Of a DNA stretch of 64,000 bases, positions 11,781 to 22,526 are shown piece after piece (position 1 is the first letter of the stretch; each line of letters starts with the position of its first letter). The notes beneath the pieces are model-generated. The model was not told the DNA's origin. It did no database searches and saw only the letters and a list, made by a program, of their open reading frames with translations. Source of the stretch: Xenoacremonium recifei. Lineage: Eukaryota > Ascomycota > Sordariomycetes > Hypocreales > Nectriaceae. The position numbers and the translations under genes are program-made. The stretch is taken from contig WOFQ01000022.1 in NCBI GenBank assembly GCA_012184525.1, forward strand, positions 310,001 to 374,000. Reading direction: 5' to 3'.

Positions 11781-13689
11781 TTATGTCCTCCCAATTTTGC
11801 CCGTCACCATTGCCACCGCCAACACCTCGATCCTCTTCGCATAGAAACTCATCATATGCGCCACTGGATCTCCCCAAATCACCCCCCGCAACATCTCCTC
11901 TGCACACGTCACCGCCACAACGCCCTCATTCAGTCTATCTTCCACCGTCTTGCGGTCTTTGATCCTTGCCTTCGGATCGCCCGATCGCAGCACCACAATC
12001 CGCCCTGCGTTACTCAGCGTCGATGGCGGCACACGCCACACCGGCCGCGGCGGCTTTGTCTTTTTCCCACGAGCCGCATTCCTACGCATTCCGGGCTGCT
12101 TCTTACGTGGAACGGCAATGATGACGGGCGGCGGGAGCGCGAGAAGCTCCAGTAGGCTCTTGACATACGCCTTGTCGGCGCGCACGACCGGGTCGCCCTC
12201 GTTGACGAAGCTGAGGAACAGGCTCTTACGGAGCTCCGGCCGTTCGGGCTTTAAGAGGGGAAGCAGGCTCACGGGCGGCGTGCCAAACGTCACGCAGTGG
12301 ATGCGCTTGAAGCGGTTTGTTAGCTGGTTCAACTCGCTTGAAGCCTCCGGATCCTGGGCCAGCATGTGCATATACAGCAACGCAGCCACCGCGCCGCCCG
12401 CCGAATGCCCCGTGATCATCAGACTGCTGGACGAGCGTCCGGGCTTCTCTTGAAGGAGCTGGCGCAGGCGCAATGCGACAGGGCGGATCATCTTGCGGGC
12501 GACGCGCAGAAAGCCGGCGTGGCAGAGGTTACCCGGATCGTCGAGGAAGTTGGTCGGGGGCACAGGAGCTGAGCGCAGGTTGACGGCCCAGTCCATGAAG
12601 GTCGCGGTTCCGCGGATGGCGAAGACGATGGTGTTCATGTCGTCGTTGGCAACCGACTTGATGCACATAGCCTTGGTTCCCGTCCTCCAATCTGACGAGA
12701 CATGGTAATCGCGTTCGGCCCCCGCGGGCTTGTCATAGACTCGCTGTGAGTACTTTGCAGCGAGACAGAGAAGAGGCCAGGTGGGAATGTATCTGCAGGA
12801 GGTTAGATACGATACTCAAGCGAACCATACGAGAGGGTAAGTCATACAGAGCAAGGGGCGGTAGGTTCTTGGGCAGCTTCGAGTTGGCATAGAGCTCGAC
12901 CTTGGAGAAGTAGCTACTCGTCACCAACGCCGTGGTCGCATGGCCGGCTGAGCCCTTGTTGGCCTTGTTCTTGGCCTTCTTGGAGGGCTTGTAGAGAGCA
13001 CGCTCATTGTCGGGAGACTCGGGGAGCTCTTGATCCGGCGGCGGAGGAGGCTGGAACTTGTACAGATCCCCTTCATTGCCGTGCAATCTCTCGCAGTCAA
13101 TGAGCGTCATTACATTGTTGAACCGGTTGAAGAACTCGTCATACGCGGCGGACGTTGAGGCGGCTAGTCTGTTACCATAGTCCTGCCATGCTTCAAGGCT
13201 GTCCGATACGTTGTATCTTTCCGGGAGCGGCGGAGCAACCTCTTGAACAAGGTTGACCATTGACTGGCTAAATCTGCCAAGAGCACTCTGTTGGTGGTAA
13301 CTATCAGGGCCAGGCTGCGGTGGACTGAGATAGTAGTGCTGGTTCACGATGACGGGCTGGCATTGGCCGTGAGGGTTCCAGCCGGGAGCTGCGGGCAGGT
13401 ATCCGGGCATCTCTAGATGAAGCCGAGATTGACTGGCACAGCCGTCCTGGACATACGGGGGAGGCTGAAGCGACTCTGAACGGCGCCGAGGCGGCGGCGG
13501 CGGTGGTGGTGGTTGTCGTTGCGGTTGCTGATTACCCGGAGCTGGACCTTGAGACATCGGCGGCGGCGGGGCATTCGAGGACGGAGGCAACGGAGGCAAC
13601 GGCTTCGGGCCATAGACATTGGGAGGCGCGGTCAAAGAGCATTCACCGGGAGGGCTCTTCCTGAGCCTGTTTCTTGTGAACCAGCCCAT
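11781..13689 (-). CDS. Class-3 lipase family protein
   Basis: Alpha/beta hydrolase acting on acylglycerol-type esters. Exons 13689-12848 and 12792-11781 (intron 12793-12847, donor GTATGA) give 617 aa; this splice restores the family motif LYIPTWPLLCLAAKYSQ across the junction. The first about 200 residues are proline-rich and disordered. The lipase domain contains IVFAIRGT, the nucleophile elbow GHSAGG, the Asp-containing FVNEGDPVVR and a His in DPVAHMMSFYAKR, so Ser, Asp and His are all present. No signal peptide is seen at MGWFTRNRLRK, which suggests an intracellular enzyme. The start at 13689 has a good context (CACCATGG); an in-frame frame extends upstream but lacks support. Confidence 0.87.
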
Positions 13690-15211
13690 GGTGAAGAAGA
13701 AGCCGCGGACGGAGGCAGCATGCCAAGGCTGGGATTCGTCGACAATGGCCTTCCGTGGACACTCTAGAGCATTCGCCGAGCTGTAGGATGAGAGAACAGA
13801 GACAGAGGGAAGAGAGTCGACCTGCACAAGGCTCCGGAACCAGAATCACAACAAAGGCACGGGAACACACCAAAACAACCACCACCACCACCAGCCCGTT
13901 TCTCCAGGACGGGCAACGCACATGATATTCTTAGCACCCGGCGAGGATCTGCCCTCGAGCGTCTCCCCCGTCCGCGCCTATAGCGCCGCAGCACTCCCCT
14001 GTCGCCGCGCCATGATTCGCCCGCTGCGCCCCAACCAGCCCGTGCCGGGGGGCGAATAACGAGTGCTAGCGACGCGGGAGCGCGTCTGCTACTGCAGCCG
14101 AGGACGAATTGAAGACTGCAGACGCTGATGCAGATGCAATGCAACTTGCACCTCGCGAGGGCGTCGCGAATTGGCGGAGGTGTCTGCGGCCGTTCGTATC
14201 TCCTGCGCGGTGAGGGGGAGCGGGATGGGAGGAGGGATCAGGTCAGATCAGACCGGATCAACAAACAGCTTGAAAGAGTCCTGGTGGAGGGCAGAACCAC
14301 TGCGCCTGATGAGGTGCGGTGGGCTTTGGGGCTGGCTTTGGCAATGACCGGCACTTTGCCACTGAGGAGACTCTCGGTTTCGCAACCGTGAGGCTCAATC
14401 GCCGAGGCTTTCACACAAGGAAGACCGCCGTGAGACTCGAGATGAAAACAAGAGGTTGGTGATGCACCCCTGAGGCTCCTATGCAGTGTTTGTTGTACCT
14501 ACATGCACAGGACTGTTGAGTTGTTGATGGTGCTGTATGACACGAACACTCCCTGCTGTCTGACGCACCACGCCCTGTTTACCACGCGCGCCTCACAGTT
14601 TGCGTCCACTTCCGCATAAAGTGCACCTTCTCTCGCCAGGCTTCATCCAAGGCGTTCCCCTCGTGCATCGCCACGGCATCCTCGCGCAGCTGCTGACAAA
14701 GACCTCCCGGATCCGAGACTCATGATCCGATGCCGCCCGTCTCTTGATGATCCCGTAAGGGACATCTTATCTCCGCCTGTGTCTAGCGCACGCTAACCCC
14801 CAGTCGTATTCTCTCTCCGGCTTTGCCTTTTTGGGACACCATTGTGGTGTTTCTAACCGTGCTTCGTATTTGACAACCTTCAACCTCCATGGATACATAC
14901 CCAGTTGGCGTCAACATCGTGGGTTTCACACCCAGAACAATGGAAGTCAGTCGTAGATATGTGGACTGTCGGGTTCATTAACTCCGGATGCTGCGTGTGC
15001 TCTTCATCGAGGCGGGGATTTGGTCGAGCCCGGCGCCGATTGTCTGGGCCGTCATGGGAGTATATAAAGGGGACATCGCAGCGATGAGAAGAGACGTATC
15101 TTTCTATTCAGGCCATTGAACCATAAAGAGCTGTTCCAGTTCTCGATTTGATCCATCACCTCCACCCTCAAGGCAGACTAAGTTATATAACAATCCCTCA
15201 ACACCATCGCC
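13690..15211. other. Divergent intergenic region
   Basis: Shared upstream region of the lipase (-) and the MDR gene (+). A TATA box at 15061 serves the MDR gene. No ORF with coding character. Confidence 0.55.
15061..15068 (+). promoter_or_regulatory. TATA box of MDR gene
   Basis: TATATAAA about 145 bp upstream of the MDR start codon, at a usual distance for a fungal promoter with a leader. Confidence 0.6.
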
Positions 15212-16345
15212 ATGTCTCTGCCTACCGAGATGAAGGCCCTCGTCCTCAACGAGAACACCACCCTCACCCTCGAAACCCGTCCCGTCCCAAAAGCCACCCC
15301 AGGCTCAGCCGTCATCCGCGTCCTCGCCTCGCTCGCCAACCCCAACCTCGTCCGCATGCTGCGCGGCGACAACTCCCACGGCTTCACGCAGCCACGACCC
15401 AGCATCGTCGGCGGCAATGCCGTTGGTCGCGTTGTGGAAGCGGGCCCTGATGCCGTTGTGCTCAAGGAGGGCCAGCTCGTTGTTGTTGAGGCCTTTGTGC
15501 GTGCCCGTGACGATCCTGATGTGCAGATCCTTTGGGGTTTCTTCGATGGCATGACGCCTGAGAGCAAGAAGCTGTATAGTGAGGGCTGGCGCGATGGTAC
15601 CTATGCGGAGTACACGCGGGCGCCGCTTGAGAACATCTATGCTGTTGACGAGAAGGTTCTTTGCGGTGACCCCAAGGACGGTGGTTTCGGGTATACTTTT
15701 GATGAGGTCCTCATGTCTGTCGCCCACGCCGTGCCTTACGGTGGTTTGCGCAGCATCGACGTCCAGGCCGGCGAGACCGTCATCGTCACGCCCGCCACCG
15801 GCCTCTTCTCCGGAGTGTCTATCTCAACCGCCCTGGCCATGGGCTGCAATGTCATCGCCGCCTCCCGTAATGCCGAGGGCCTGGCCAAGGTCCAGAAGAC
15901 GTTCCCCAAGATCAAGACGGTAGAGTTGAAGGGTGATGTCCAGGCTGACACCGGAGCCATTCTTGCGGCCAATGGCGGGAAGCACGCCGACGCTCTGCTG
16001 GAGATATCGCCCCCTCAGGCCTCAGGCTCGACCTTGATTACGTCCTGCATGTTGGCCGTCAAGGCCTACGGCCGCATTGTGCTTATGGGTGGCCGTCACG
16101 ACCAGAACGTGCCCATTCCCTGGCCCATGCTGCTGTACCGCAACCTGACCATCAAGGGCGGCTTCATGTATGAGCGCGCTGATGTGCGCGGCATGCTCCG
16201 GTTGCTCGAGAACGGGCAGCTGCGCGTCGGTAAGGCCAACGGGTTCGAGATCAAGGGCAAGTTCAGCCTTGAGCAATGGGAGGAGTGTGCGGATGCAGCA
16301 GTCAAGTACACTGGCTTCGGGCAGGGTATTATCTTGAACCCCTGA
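15212..16345 (+). CDS. MDR-superfamily oxidoreductase (zinc-free type)
   Basis: Medium-chain dehydrogenase/reductase, single exon, 377 aa, probably cytosolic and NAD(P)H-dependent. The GroES-like N-terminal half carries EMKALVLNENTTL and GGNAVGRVVEAGPDAV. The Rossmann part contains VIVTPATGLFSGVSISTALAMG and KAYGRIVLMGGRHDQ. At the place where zinc alcohol dehydrogenases have GHE, this protein has GGNAVG, and no structural-zinc Cys cluster is visible, so it should belong to the zinc-independent quinone-reductase or enoyl-reductase side of the family. Substrate unknown. It is TATA-driven and convergent with the HET gene. Confidence 0.88.
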   Translation: MSLPTEMKALVLNENTTLTLETRPVPKATPGSAVIRVLASLANPNLVRMLRGDNSHGFTQPRPSIVGGNAVGRVVEAGPDAVVLKEGQLVVVEAFVRARDDPDVQILWGFFDGMTPESKKLYSEGWRDGTYAEYTRAPLENIYAVDEKVLCGDPKDGGFGYTFDEVLMSVAHAVPYGGLRSIDVQAGETVIVTPATGLFSGVSISTALAMGCNVIAASRNAEGLAKVQKTFPKIKTVELKGDVQADTGAILAANGGKHADALLEISPPQASGSTLITSCMLAVKAYGRIVLMGGRHDQNVPIPWPMLLYRNLTIKGGFMYERADVRGMLRLLENGQLRVGKANGFEIKGKFSLEQWEECADAAVKYTGFGQGIILNP

Positions 16346-16542
16346 GTTGCTTTGTTCTTGAAGGAGATTGAGAAGAAAAGTCGTCGAGGTTGTCAATGAG
16401 TACACCAAGTGTAAAATTAACAAGATAGAGCACTTGAATGAATAGCGTTCTTTCATCAACATTGTCGGCCTTGAACGATTACCTCGTCAAATGATCACCT
16501 TATCAAATTCTTTGGCATCTCCTCTTAGCTCCCAATTTCCCA

Positions 16543-18720
16543 TTACTTCTGTACTCTAAATATACCGTCTTTCACCTCAAGCTTCAGTTCGTATAAAGTT
16601 CGATCTAAACTCGTGATGCACTTCAGCGATACAAATAGGTCGGCCTGAATTTTTAAATTGGCGTCGACCACTGCACGCTCGAGCTTATCAGTCCGCCATA
16701 ATTCAGAAGATTTTGAACCCATAGGAAACATGGGCTTTGGCTTTCCGTCCTGCAATACTTGGCCTGCCCTACTCCAGTCCATGCGGCGTGCCATCTTCCG
16801 TCGCGCACTTTGTATGCGCTGCTGGATAACACCTGGTTCGAGAGGTTCAATACCGCCGTAGAGCTGGGTTGGTCTGAGACCCGTAAACGCATCGCTATTG
16901 GCTTCCCAAAACGTCGAACGATCGAATATTCGACACCACGGCCGAGCTGCAAGCTCCGATTCTGGAGTACGTCGGCGGCCCGAGATTTCAATGCTCTGCA
17001 TACCCCAGATGACAACAAGTTCCCTGGGTGGTCCCATGCTCCTTTCATTGTGAAAGAATTCAAGATCAAAGAAATGGAGACCACCCAGATATACATTGAT
17101 CGATGGATAGCATTGCTCGAATGTCCACGGCGCCGCTATATGGGTCGACCGAGATTCGTATGAGTTTACCAAGGGGTAGCTCCCACCACTATTGAGTGTC
17201 ATAGAAACGAGACCTTCTGATTTTACTTCCAGATATAGTGGTCCAGTCAGAGTACCTTGGCCCCCAGAGGACATAGCATACACGGCGTTCACCGGACTGC
17301 GTTGCACCAAAATCCCGACCTCCTGGCGGGTTGCCTCTAGAAGGTTCACGGTAACGTCGGCGCCTATCGTTATTCCGGACCACAGACCGCGCGAGGAACG
17401 TGACTCTATCTCATTGTCGGTTCCATGTTCTATTCTTGGAAGTATGTCTGGGTATGTCGTTTGGACCTTCGGATCGTTTCTCGGATTGATACGAATTATG
17501 ATGTCAGTCCAAACGCGACGGTAGAGGTTGAAGGCGCCCATGTACTCGAGTAAAATAGCTGGCCGCGATAGATAGTCGTCGTCGTATGCAAGGTCCAGAA
17601 TTCCCAACCATAAATCTTGCGCGTATTCTCTCTCCCCAATGGAGGGTTGGTTAGGATACATCTTGGTACCTTTGAATCCGCAGCGGCACACCCAAAGATT
17701 GAGTTTCAATGCCGTATCCGTGATTTCGATGGGAGTGACCATCCCGAGAAAATCTGCTTCGTATTGTTGGTCGATACTATTGAAGACCCGACGGCCGATG
17801 GTCGGAACAACATGTTCGAAGCCCTCGACGGAGGGGGCGAAGCAGCCTGGCGCAGTACTGAGCATGGATCTCAGTGACGGTGAACGCCATAGTAATATCG
17901 ACTGATCCCTTGATTGCCGCAAAACTGCCTCCTGGAGTCGCTGAAACGCCTTATTACCCTCTCCGTACAAGAGAGGCATATTGATGTTGAAAAGACCAAG
18001 AAGGCAGTATGCGGCATCTTCTGTTCGAGTAGTCCGGCGAGTCGACGCCCAGCTCATTTTAAGAGAAACAGTGAACGTATCCAATAGATTAGGAAGGGAG
18101 TCAAGAGCCTGGCATGCTTTGCATACCCCATTGCGGACGATGGATGAGGGCGAGACAGTCAAGCATCGACAGCGGGCTTCTCGAAAGAGATGTGCCCAGA
18201 TTCCGGTCCGATTACAAATGGCATTGAGAAGGTCGTGATCTCTGGTACCAAAACAGGTCCATGAATGATCATAGAATTCGACGATACGTGGAGCAATCAG
18301 CTCTTGAAGAGTCCACCCGCGGGTGAACCATTTCCGGGAGAAGAAGTGCTGCCCTCCCAGGCTCGCCGTGTTGACGCCCTCTATCAAATCGCTCATGAAA
18401 ACATAACATATTGAGGATTGGGCGTAGTATTTGAACATGGAGTTGATGGCTTCCGAAAGCTCGGCGCTGCTGCTCTTGTCGATGCAGCACGTATCGATCC
18501 AGGCATAGTCGAGCGACTGACTCCTTGCCCGCAAGCAGGTCTGCTTGATCTTCTGAAAGGCCGGGATTTCTAGCAATGCCGCGAGTGAAAGTTTCTGAAT
18601 GTCTTCGAAGCTGATTTCAGCTGCATCCCAGGTATGGGAGAGGATGGCGTAAGGAGGAATGTCATCCTCAGCTCCGTTGAAAGATTCGAGTCTCAAACTA
18701 TGCGTATTGATGAGTCGCAT
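16543..18720 (-). CDS. HET-domain protein (heterokaryon incompatibility type)
   Basis: Single exon, 725 aa. The HET domain begins near residue 20 with PYAILSHTWDAAEISFEDIQ, continues with LDYAWIDTCCIDKSSSAELS, then WFTRGWTLQELIAP and DAAYCLLGLFNINMPLLYGE, which are the family's classic blocks (HET-E/HET-10 type). HET domains trigger cell death or growth arrest when activated in fungal non-self recognition. No NACHT, WD or ankyrin repeats follow; the C-terminal about 400 residues resemble the uncharacterised tail found in similar lone HET proteins. It faces the MDR gene and is divergent from the DHA2 transporter. Confidence 0.92.
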   Translation of the reverse strand: MRLINTHSLRLESFNGAEDDIPPYAILSHTWDAAEISFEDIQKLSLAALLEIPAFQKIKQTCLRARSQSLDYAWIDTCCIDKSSSAELSEAINSMFKYYAQSSICYVFMSDLIEGVNTASLGGQHFFSRKWFTRGWTLQELIAPRIVEFYDHSWTCFGTRDHDLLNAICNRTGIWAHLFREARCRCLTVSPSSIVRNGVCKACQALDSLPNLLDTFTVSLKMSWASTRRTTRTEDAAYCLLGLFNINMPLLYGEGNKAFQRLQEAVLRQSRDQSILLWRSPSLRSMLSTAPGCFAPSVEGFEHVVPTIGRRVFNSIDQQYEADFLGMVTPIEITDTALKLNLWVCRCGFKGTKMYPNQPSIGEREYAQDLWLGILDLAYDDDYLSRPAILLEYMGAFNLYRRVWTDIIIRINPRNDPKVQTTYPDILPRIEHGTDNEIESRSSRGLWSGITIGADVTVNLLEATRQEVGILVQRSPVNAVYAMSSGGQGTLTGPLYLEVKSEGLVSMTLNSGGSYPLVNSYESRSTHIAAPWTFEQCYPSINVYLGGLHFFDLEFFHNERSMGPPRELVVIWGMQSIEISGRRRTPESELAARPWCRIFDRSTFWEANSDAFTGLRPTQLYGGIEPLEPGVIQQRIQSARRKMARRMDWSRAGQVLQDGKPKPMFPMGSKSSELWRTDKLERAVVDANLKIQADLFVSLKCITSLDRTLYELKLEVKDGIFRVQK

Positions 18721-19415
18721 GCTGGCGGCAAGCAGAAGTCAAAGGGACTGTGTTCTGGTGCGAATTTAGTCGTCTGAGGAGAGACTGAGGATTTTGGGAA
18801 GCAAATCGTGGCGCGCGTAAGAAGGCATCTCGATAGGCTGACTGCAGGCTGCCATCCCCAGCCACACTGCGGTTACTCGATTGGGCGAGGCGCAGGAAGA
18901 TCTCCAGCAGGCCATTTTGAAGACGATGAGTTAGCGGGACAGCTTGTTCTGAAAGCTCTCAATTAGCATAGATCTGACGAAGGATCGTCGATTGAATTGC
19001 AGATGGAAGGGATTGTAGAGGCTAAGATATCTGGAGCAGAATTTCCGGTGCCTCGGCGCTGGAAGGAAGGAGCGAAAGCCAAGGCTTAGTCAGGTGGCTT
19101 CCTACAAATGCTTTGTCCTGCATCTTCAGACTCAATGGAAACATCCAAAATCCTTCGAGAACGGATTCTCAGGGGATAATCAGACCCTGTGTGCACTGGC
19201 TCCCGCTTCTCGGCCGGGGGGCTCCTCAGGCGAAGGATCAGACGCGACATCCCCAGACCCATCACGAATCCGATCGCATTCCACTACCTCCGTACTTAAT
19301 TGCAACGTCAGCAGACGGCTGAACAGTATAAAAGCCATCAATCTAGAGCGTTCGCTTTCCTCTCTGGGTTATTTGAATGCTTTGGAGACTCAGATACGCC
19401 ATCATCTAATCGACC
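18721..19415. other. Divergent intergenic region
   Basis: Promoter region shared by the HET gene (-) and the DHA2 MFS gene (+), with a TATA box at 19327 for the latter. Frames here are short and unsupported. Confidence 0.55.
19327..19334 (+). promoter_or_regulatory. TATA box of DHA2 MFS gene
   Basis: TATAAAAG 82 bp upstream of the predicted start codon at 19416. Confidence 0.6.
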
Positions 19416-21421
19416 ATGTCGAGGACCTCCGTTGAAGTGGCCTACGGGTCAACCGAAGCGCCCGGAGCCCATGATGTGACGCCTCCGGAATCTATCATTG
19501 CCTCTCCCCAAGGAGAAACCCTTCGACCTCAAGACAGTTCCCGCACTCAATCGGCCGGATTCACACTCGGTCATCCTCCCGAGGATCCCGGCCATGAATC
19601 AACACCAGCTTCAAGGACAAAACGATCCAAAGCTCAGATCGCAACAGTCATGACCTGCCTGTGCGCCTGCGTCTTCCTCGCGGCTCTCGAAGTCACCATC
19701 GTCACCACCGCCCTACCCACCATTGCATCTCATTTTGGCTCAGATTCTGGCTATACCTGGATCGGCACCGCCTACGTCCTAGCTCACACCGCGAGCACAC
19801 CCTCTTGGGGCAAGATCTCGGACATTTGGGGACGAAAGCCCATTCTCCTGATCGCCAATGCCATCTTCTTTGGGGGGAGCCTGATGTGTGCTGTGGTAGA
19901 CAACCTCAAGGCATTCATCGCAGGCAGAGCTATCCAGGGATTGGGTGCAGCGGGATTGCAGACGATGGTCAATATCTGCATCAGTGACTTGTTTTCGCTG
20001 CGTGATCGAGGGCTCTGGTATGGATTGACTTCGCTCGTCTGGGCCGTTGCATCGGGAGTTGGACCAGTAATAGGAGGGGCTTTTACAGCTCAGGTCAAGT
20101 ACGCCGCTTCACGTAACAAAAATTATGTGCTTCATATGCTGACTTCATAATAGTTGGAGATGGTGCTTCTGGTTCAATCGCAAGTATGAACCTCTCTGAA
20201 GACGAGTATACAATACTGATAAAATACAGTTCCTATCGCGGCCGTTGTCTTCGTGCTTCTCGTGTTCACTCTCAAACTGGACTCGCCAAAGACTCCGGTT
20301 TGGGCCGGTCTCCGGGCCATTGACTGGTCTGGGAGCTTTTTCATCATCGGCGGCACTCTAATGCTGCTTCTAGGGCTGTACCTCGGCGGCGTCTACGAGC
20401 CCTGGAATTCTGCACAAGTCATCTGCCTCATACTCTTTGGATTTTTGACAGGTGCTTTGTTTGTGTATAACGAGTGGAAAATTGCGGAGTATCCCGTCAT
20501 CCCTGTCCATCTCTTCCGGACTTGGTCTTCGGCAGCAGCGTACGCAGTTTGCTTCTTCCATGCCTTTGTCTTCATGGGAGTGGCATACTACCTACCCTTG
20601 TATTTTCAGGCGGTACTCCTAGCGAGTCCTCTCAAATCAGGGCTGTATTTGTTACCCCTCATTCTCTCCATCAGTCTTACAGCTGCTGGAACTGGGGCCT
20701 ACATCCAGATGACCGGCAAGTATATGCCAGCTGTTTATACAGGCATGATCATTATGACTCTAGGCACCGGTCTTTTTATCGATATAGATTTCGATTCTAA
20801 CTGGGCCAAGATAATCGCCTTTCAGATTGTCACTGGTATGGGTGTCGGCATGAACTTCGAGGGGCCTCTGCTTGCAGTTCAGGCGGTGGTGCCGACGCAG
20901 GATGTTGCCACTGCCACAGCTGCGATGAGTTTTATTCGGACTCTTTCGACGGCTGTTTCCATCGTTATTGGCGGAGTGGTTTTCCAGAACGAGATCAAGT
21001 CCAAGCAGAAAATGCTGGTGGATGAGCTCGGCCCCGAACTCGCTCAAATGTTTAACGGTGCAAGTGCTTCAGCGCACGTGGATGTCATCAAAACACTGCC
21101 GCCAAATCAGCAGGTAATTGTCAAAGAGGCGTTCTTTCAGTCTCTGAAAACGACCTGGATTATGGTAAGAAGTTTTCAGATGATCCAGTTTAGGGTTTGG
21201 CTAAGATGAGACAGTATGTGGCATTCGCGAGCGTGGGTCTCGTGCTTGCATTCTTCATTCGCGCGCATCATCTGAGTCAAGAAGAGCAACATGCTCAACT
21301 AGGACTCACGAAGAAGCGAGATGCACCGAATCGCAACACAAACGATGTTGATGAGGGGCCGGCGGACAGAGACGGAGGCATCGAGCTTGCCGCGACAAGC
21401 TCTGTCCGGGCTAGAAGGTAG
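19416..21421 (+). CDS. MFS drug/toxin-type efflux transporter (DHA2-like)
   Basis: Plasma-membrane proton antiporter of the 14-TM MFS type, 616 aa. Exons 19416-20098, 20154-20179, 20230-21164 and 21215-21421. Exon 2 is only 26 nt; the third-exon junction needs a GCAAGT (GC-AG) donor at 20180. With these splices the family motif NWRWCFWFNLPIAAVV is restored. Other marks: IVTTALPTIASHF in TM1, GRKPILLIANAIFFGG after TM2, RAIQGLGAAGLQ, and a last helix WIMYVAFASVGLVLAFFI joined over the last intron. The N-terminal about 70 residues are cytosolic and disordered. Substrate unknown. It is convergent with the purine deaminase. The last intron could instead end at 21205, which adds three residues. 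Confidence 0.88.
20180..20229 (+). other. GC-AG intron
   Basis: A 50 nt intron beginning GCAAGT and ending TACAG, with a CTGAT branch site. Only this choice keeps the frame and the NLPIAAVV motif; the nearby GT (GTATGA at 20184) would shift the frame. Confidence 0.75.
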
Positions 21422-21443
21422 ATGTACGAGAGCAATCTTCTTT

Positions 21444-22526
21444 TTATTTTGAATCAATGGCATCAAGGTCTTTGTATATACTTGCCTTGATTCCCGCATC
21501 AGCCCAGCACATATCGACTGCATTTCTAGCAAGTTGAATCATCTCTGCTTTTGAGAGGCCGCCATAATGGTATGCCTTCTCCATGTTTCCATCAATCCAC
21601 ACATCGTGCATGTACACGGGGTCGTCGCTGTTGATGCAAAACTGCACTCCCTTATCCAAAAGCTGCCGCAATTTTGGAAACAGGACCTCCGTGGCAGTCC
21701 GTCGATGATACGCATGAGGACATAGGGTGAGGCCGATCTTCTTCTCGACCAGACCCGTCACCAGCTCTTCCCTATCGAGTACATCTAGACCGTGGTCGAT
21801 CCTCTCGATGCCGATATCGAATATCGCCTGGCGAACATGCTCATGGGTATCTTTTTGACCAAAATCACAATGGGTTGTGATATGCAGACCATCTGCCTTT
21901 GCGCGCTCGAATGCCGCTTTGAACAGGTTCGGTGGTCGCTCGTACGCATTACTTGCGAGGCCAACAGCGTGGAAGAGACCATGGCCACTCTTTGCCCAGG
22001 GGAGCGCAGTCTCATATGCCGCTTCACCGTCCTCGACTGGCTCATCCCGCAAGAAGCAGAATATCCAGTTCGAGCGGACGCCGTACTTTGCAGCGCCATC
22101 TCGCTGGGCACGCAGATAGCCATTCAGGACAGCCTCTGCAGGCACGTCTCTTCGGGTATGAGCCTGGATGTCGAAGAACGGCTCAACATATCTGACGTTC
22201 ATCTCCTTGCACCTTTCAAAATAATCCATTGCCAGATCATAGAAGTCTTCCTCCTTCAACAACACCTCGCATCCAGCGAAGTACGCCTCGAGGAACGACG
22301 GAACATCCTTGCGGCCGCCGAGTTCAGGTCGATGGTTGTAGGTGACACGATAAGATTCTAGCAATTCCTCATATGTCTTGTACTCTGTGTCTCTGAAGCG
22401 CAGTGGGACATTGTTTCGTTGAGCAAGCTTCCAGCGGAGGGCAGGTCGTAGGGCACCTTCGATGTGGATGTGAAGCTCGACCTTGGGGAGGGAGGCGATG
22501 AACGGAGAGATTTGGAGGCCATTCAT
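21444..22526 (-). CDS. Adenosine/adenine deaminase-like purine aminohydrolase
   Basis: Metal-dependent deaminase of the A_deaminase family, single exon, 360 aa from the ATG at 22526. That start gives a length close to fungal adenine deaminases; an in-frame frame extends upstream to 22691 without resemblance to the family. Metal-site motifs are visible: ELHIHIEG (H19, H21) near the start, HCDFG around residue 210, and INSDDPVYM near 300. IERIDHGLDV supplies the conserved His-Gly pair. The glutamate of the usual HAGE motif is not evident (see findings), so the substrate may differ from adenosine or adenine. It is divergent from the Dal5-type transporter, which suggests purine or related nitrogen scavenging. 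Confidence 0.85.
   Translation of the reverse strand: MNGLQISPFIASLPKVELHIHIEGALRPALRWKLAQRNNVPLRFRDTEYKTYEELLESYRVTYNHRPELGGRKDVPSFLEAYFAGCEVLLKEEDFYDLAMDYFERCKEMNVRYVEPFFDIQAHTRRDVPAEAVLNGYLRAQRDGAAKYGVRSNWIFCFLRDEPVEDGEAAYETALPWAKSGHGLFHAVGLASNAYERPPNLFKAAFERAKADGLHITTHCDFGQKDTHEHVRQAIFDIGIERIDHGLDVLDREELVTGLVEKKIGLTLCPHAYHRRTATEVLFPKLRQLLDKGVQFCINSDDPVYMHDVWIDGNMEKAYHYGGLSKAEMIQLARNAVDMCWADAGIKASIYKDLDAIDSK

Noticed and set aside
16830..16850. GGTTCGAGAGGTTC resembling a tRNA B box
   Set aside because: Lies inside the HET coding sequence and has no A box or acceptor stem at the right spacing.
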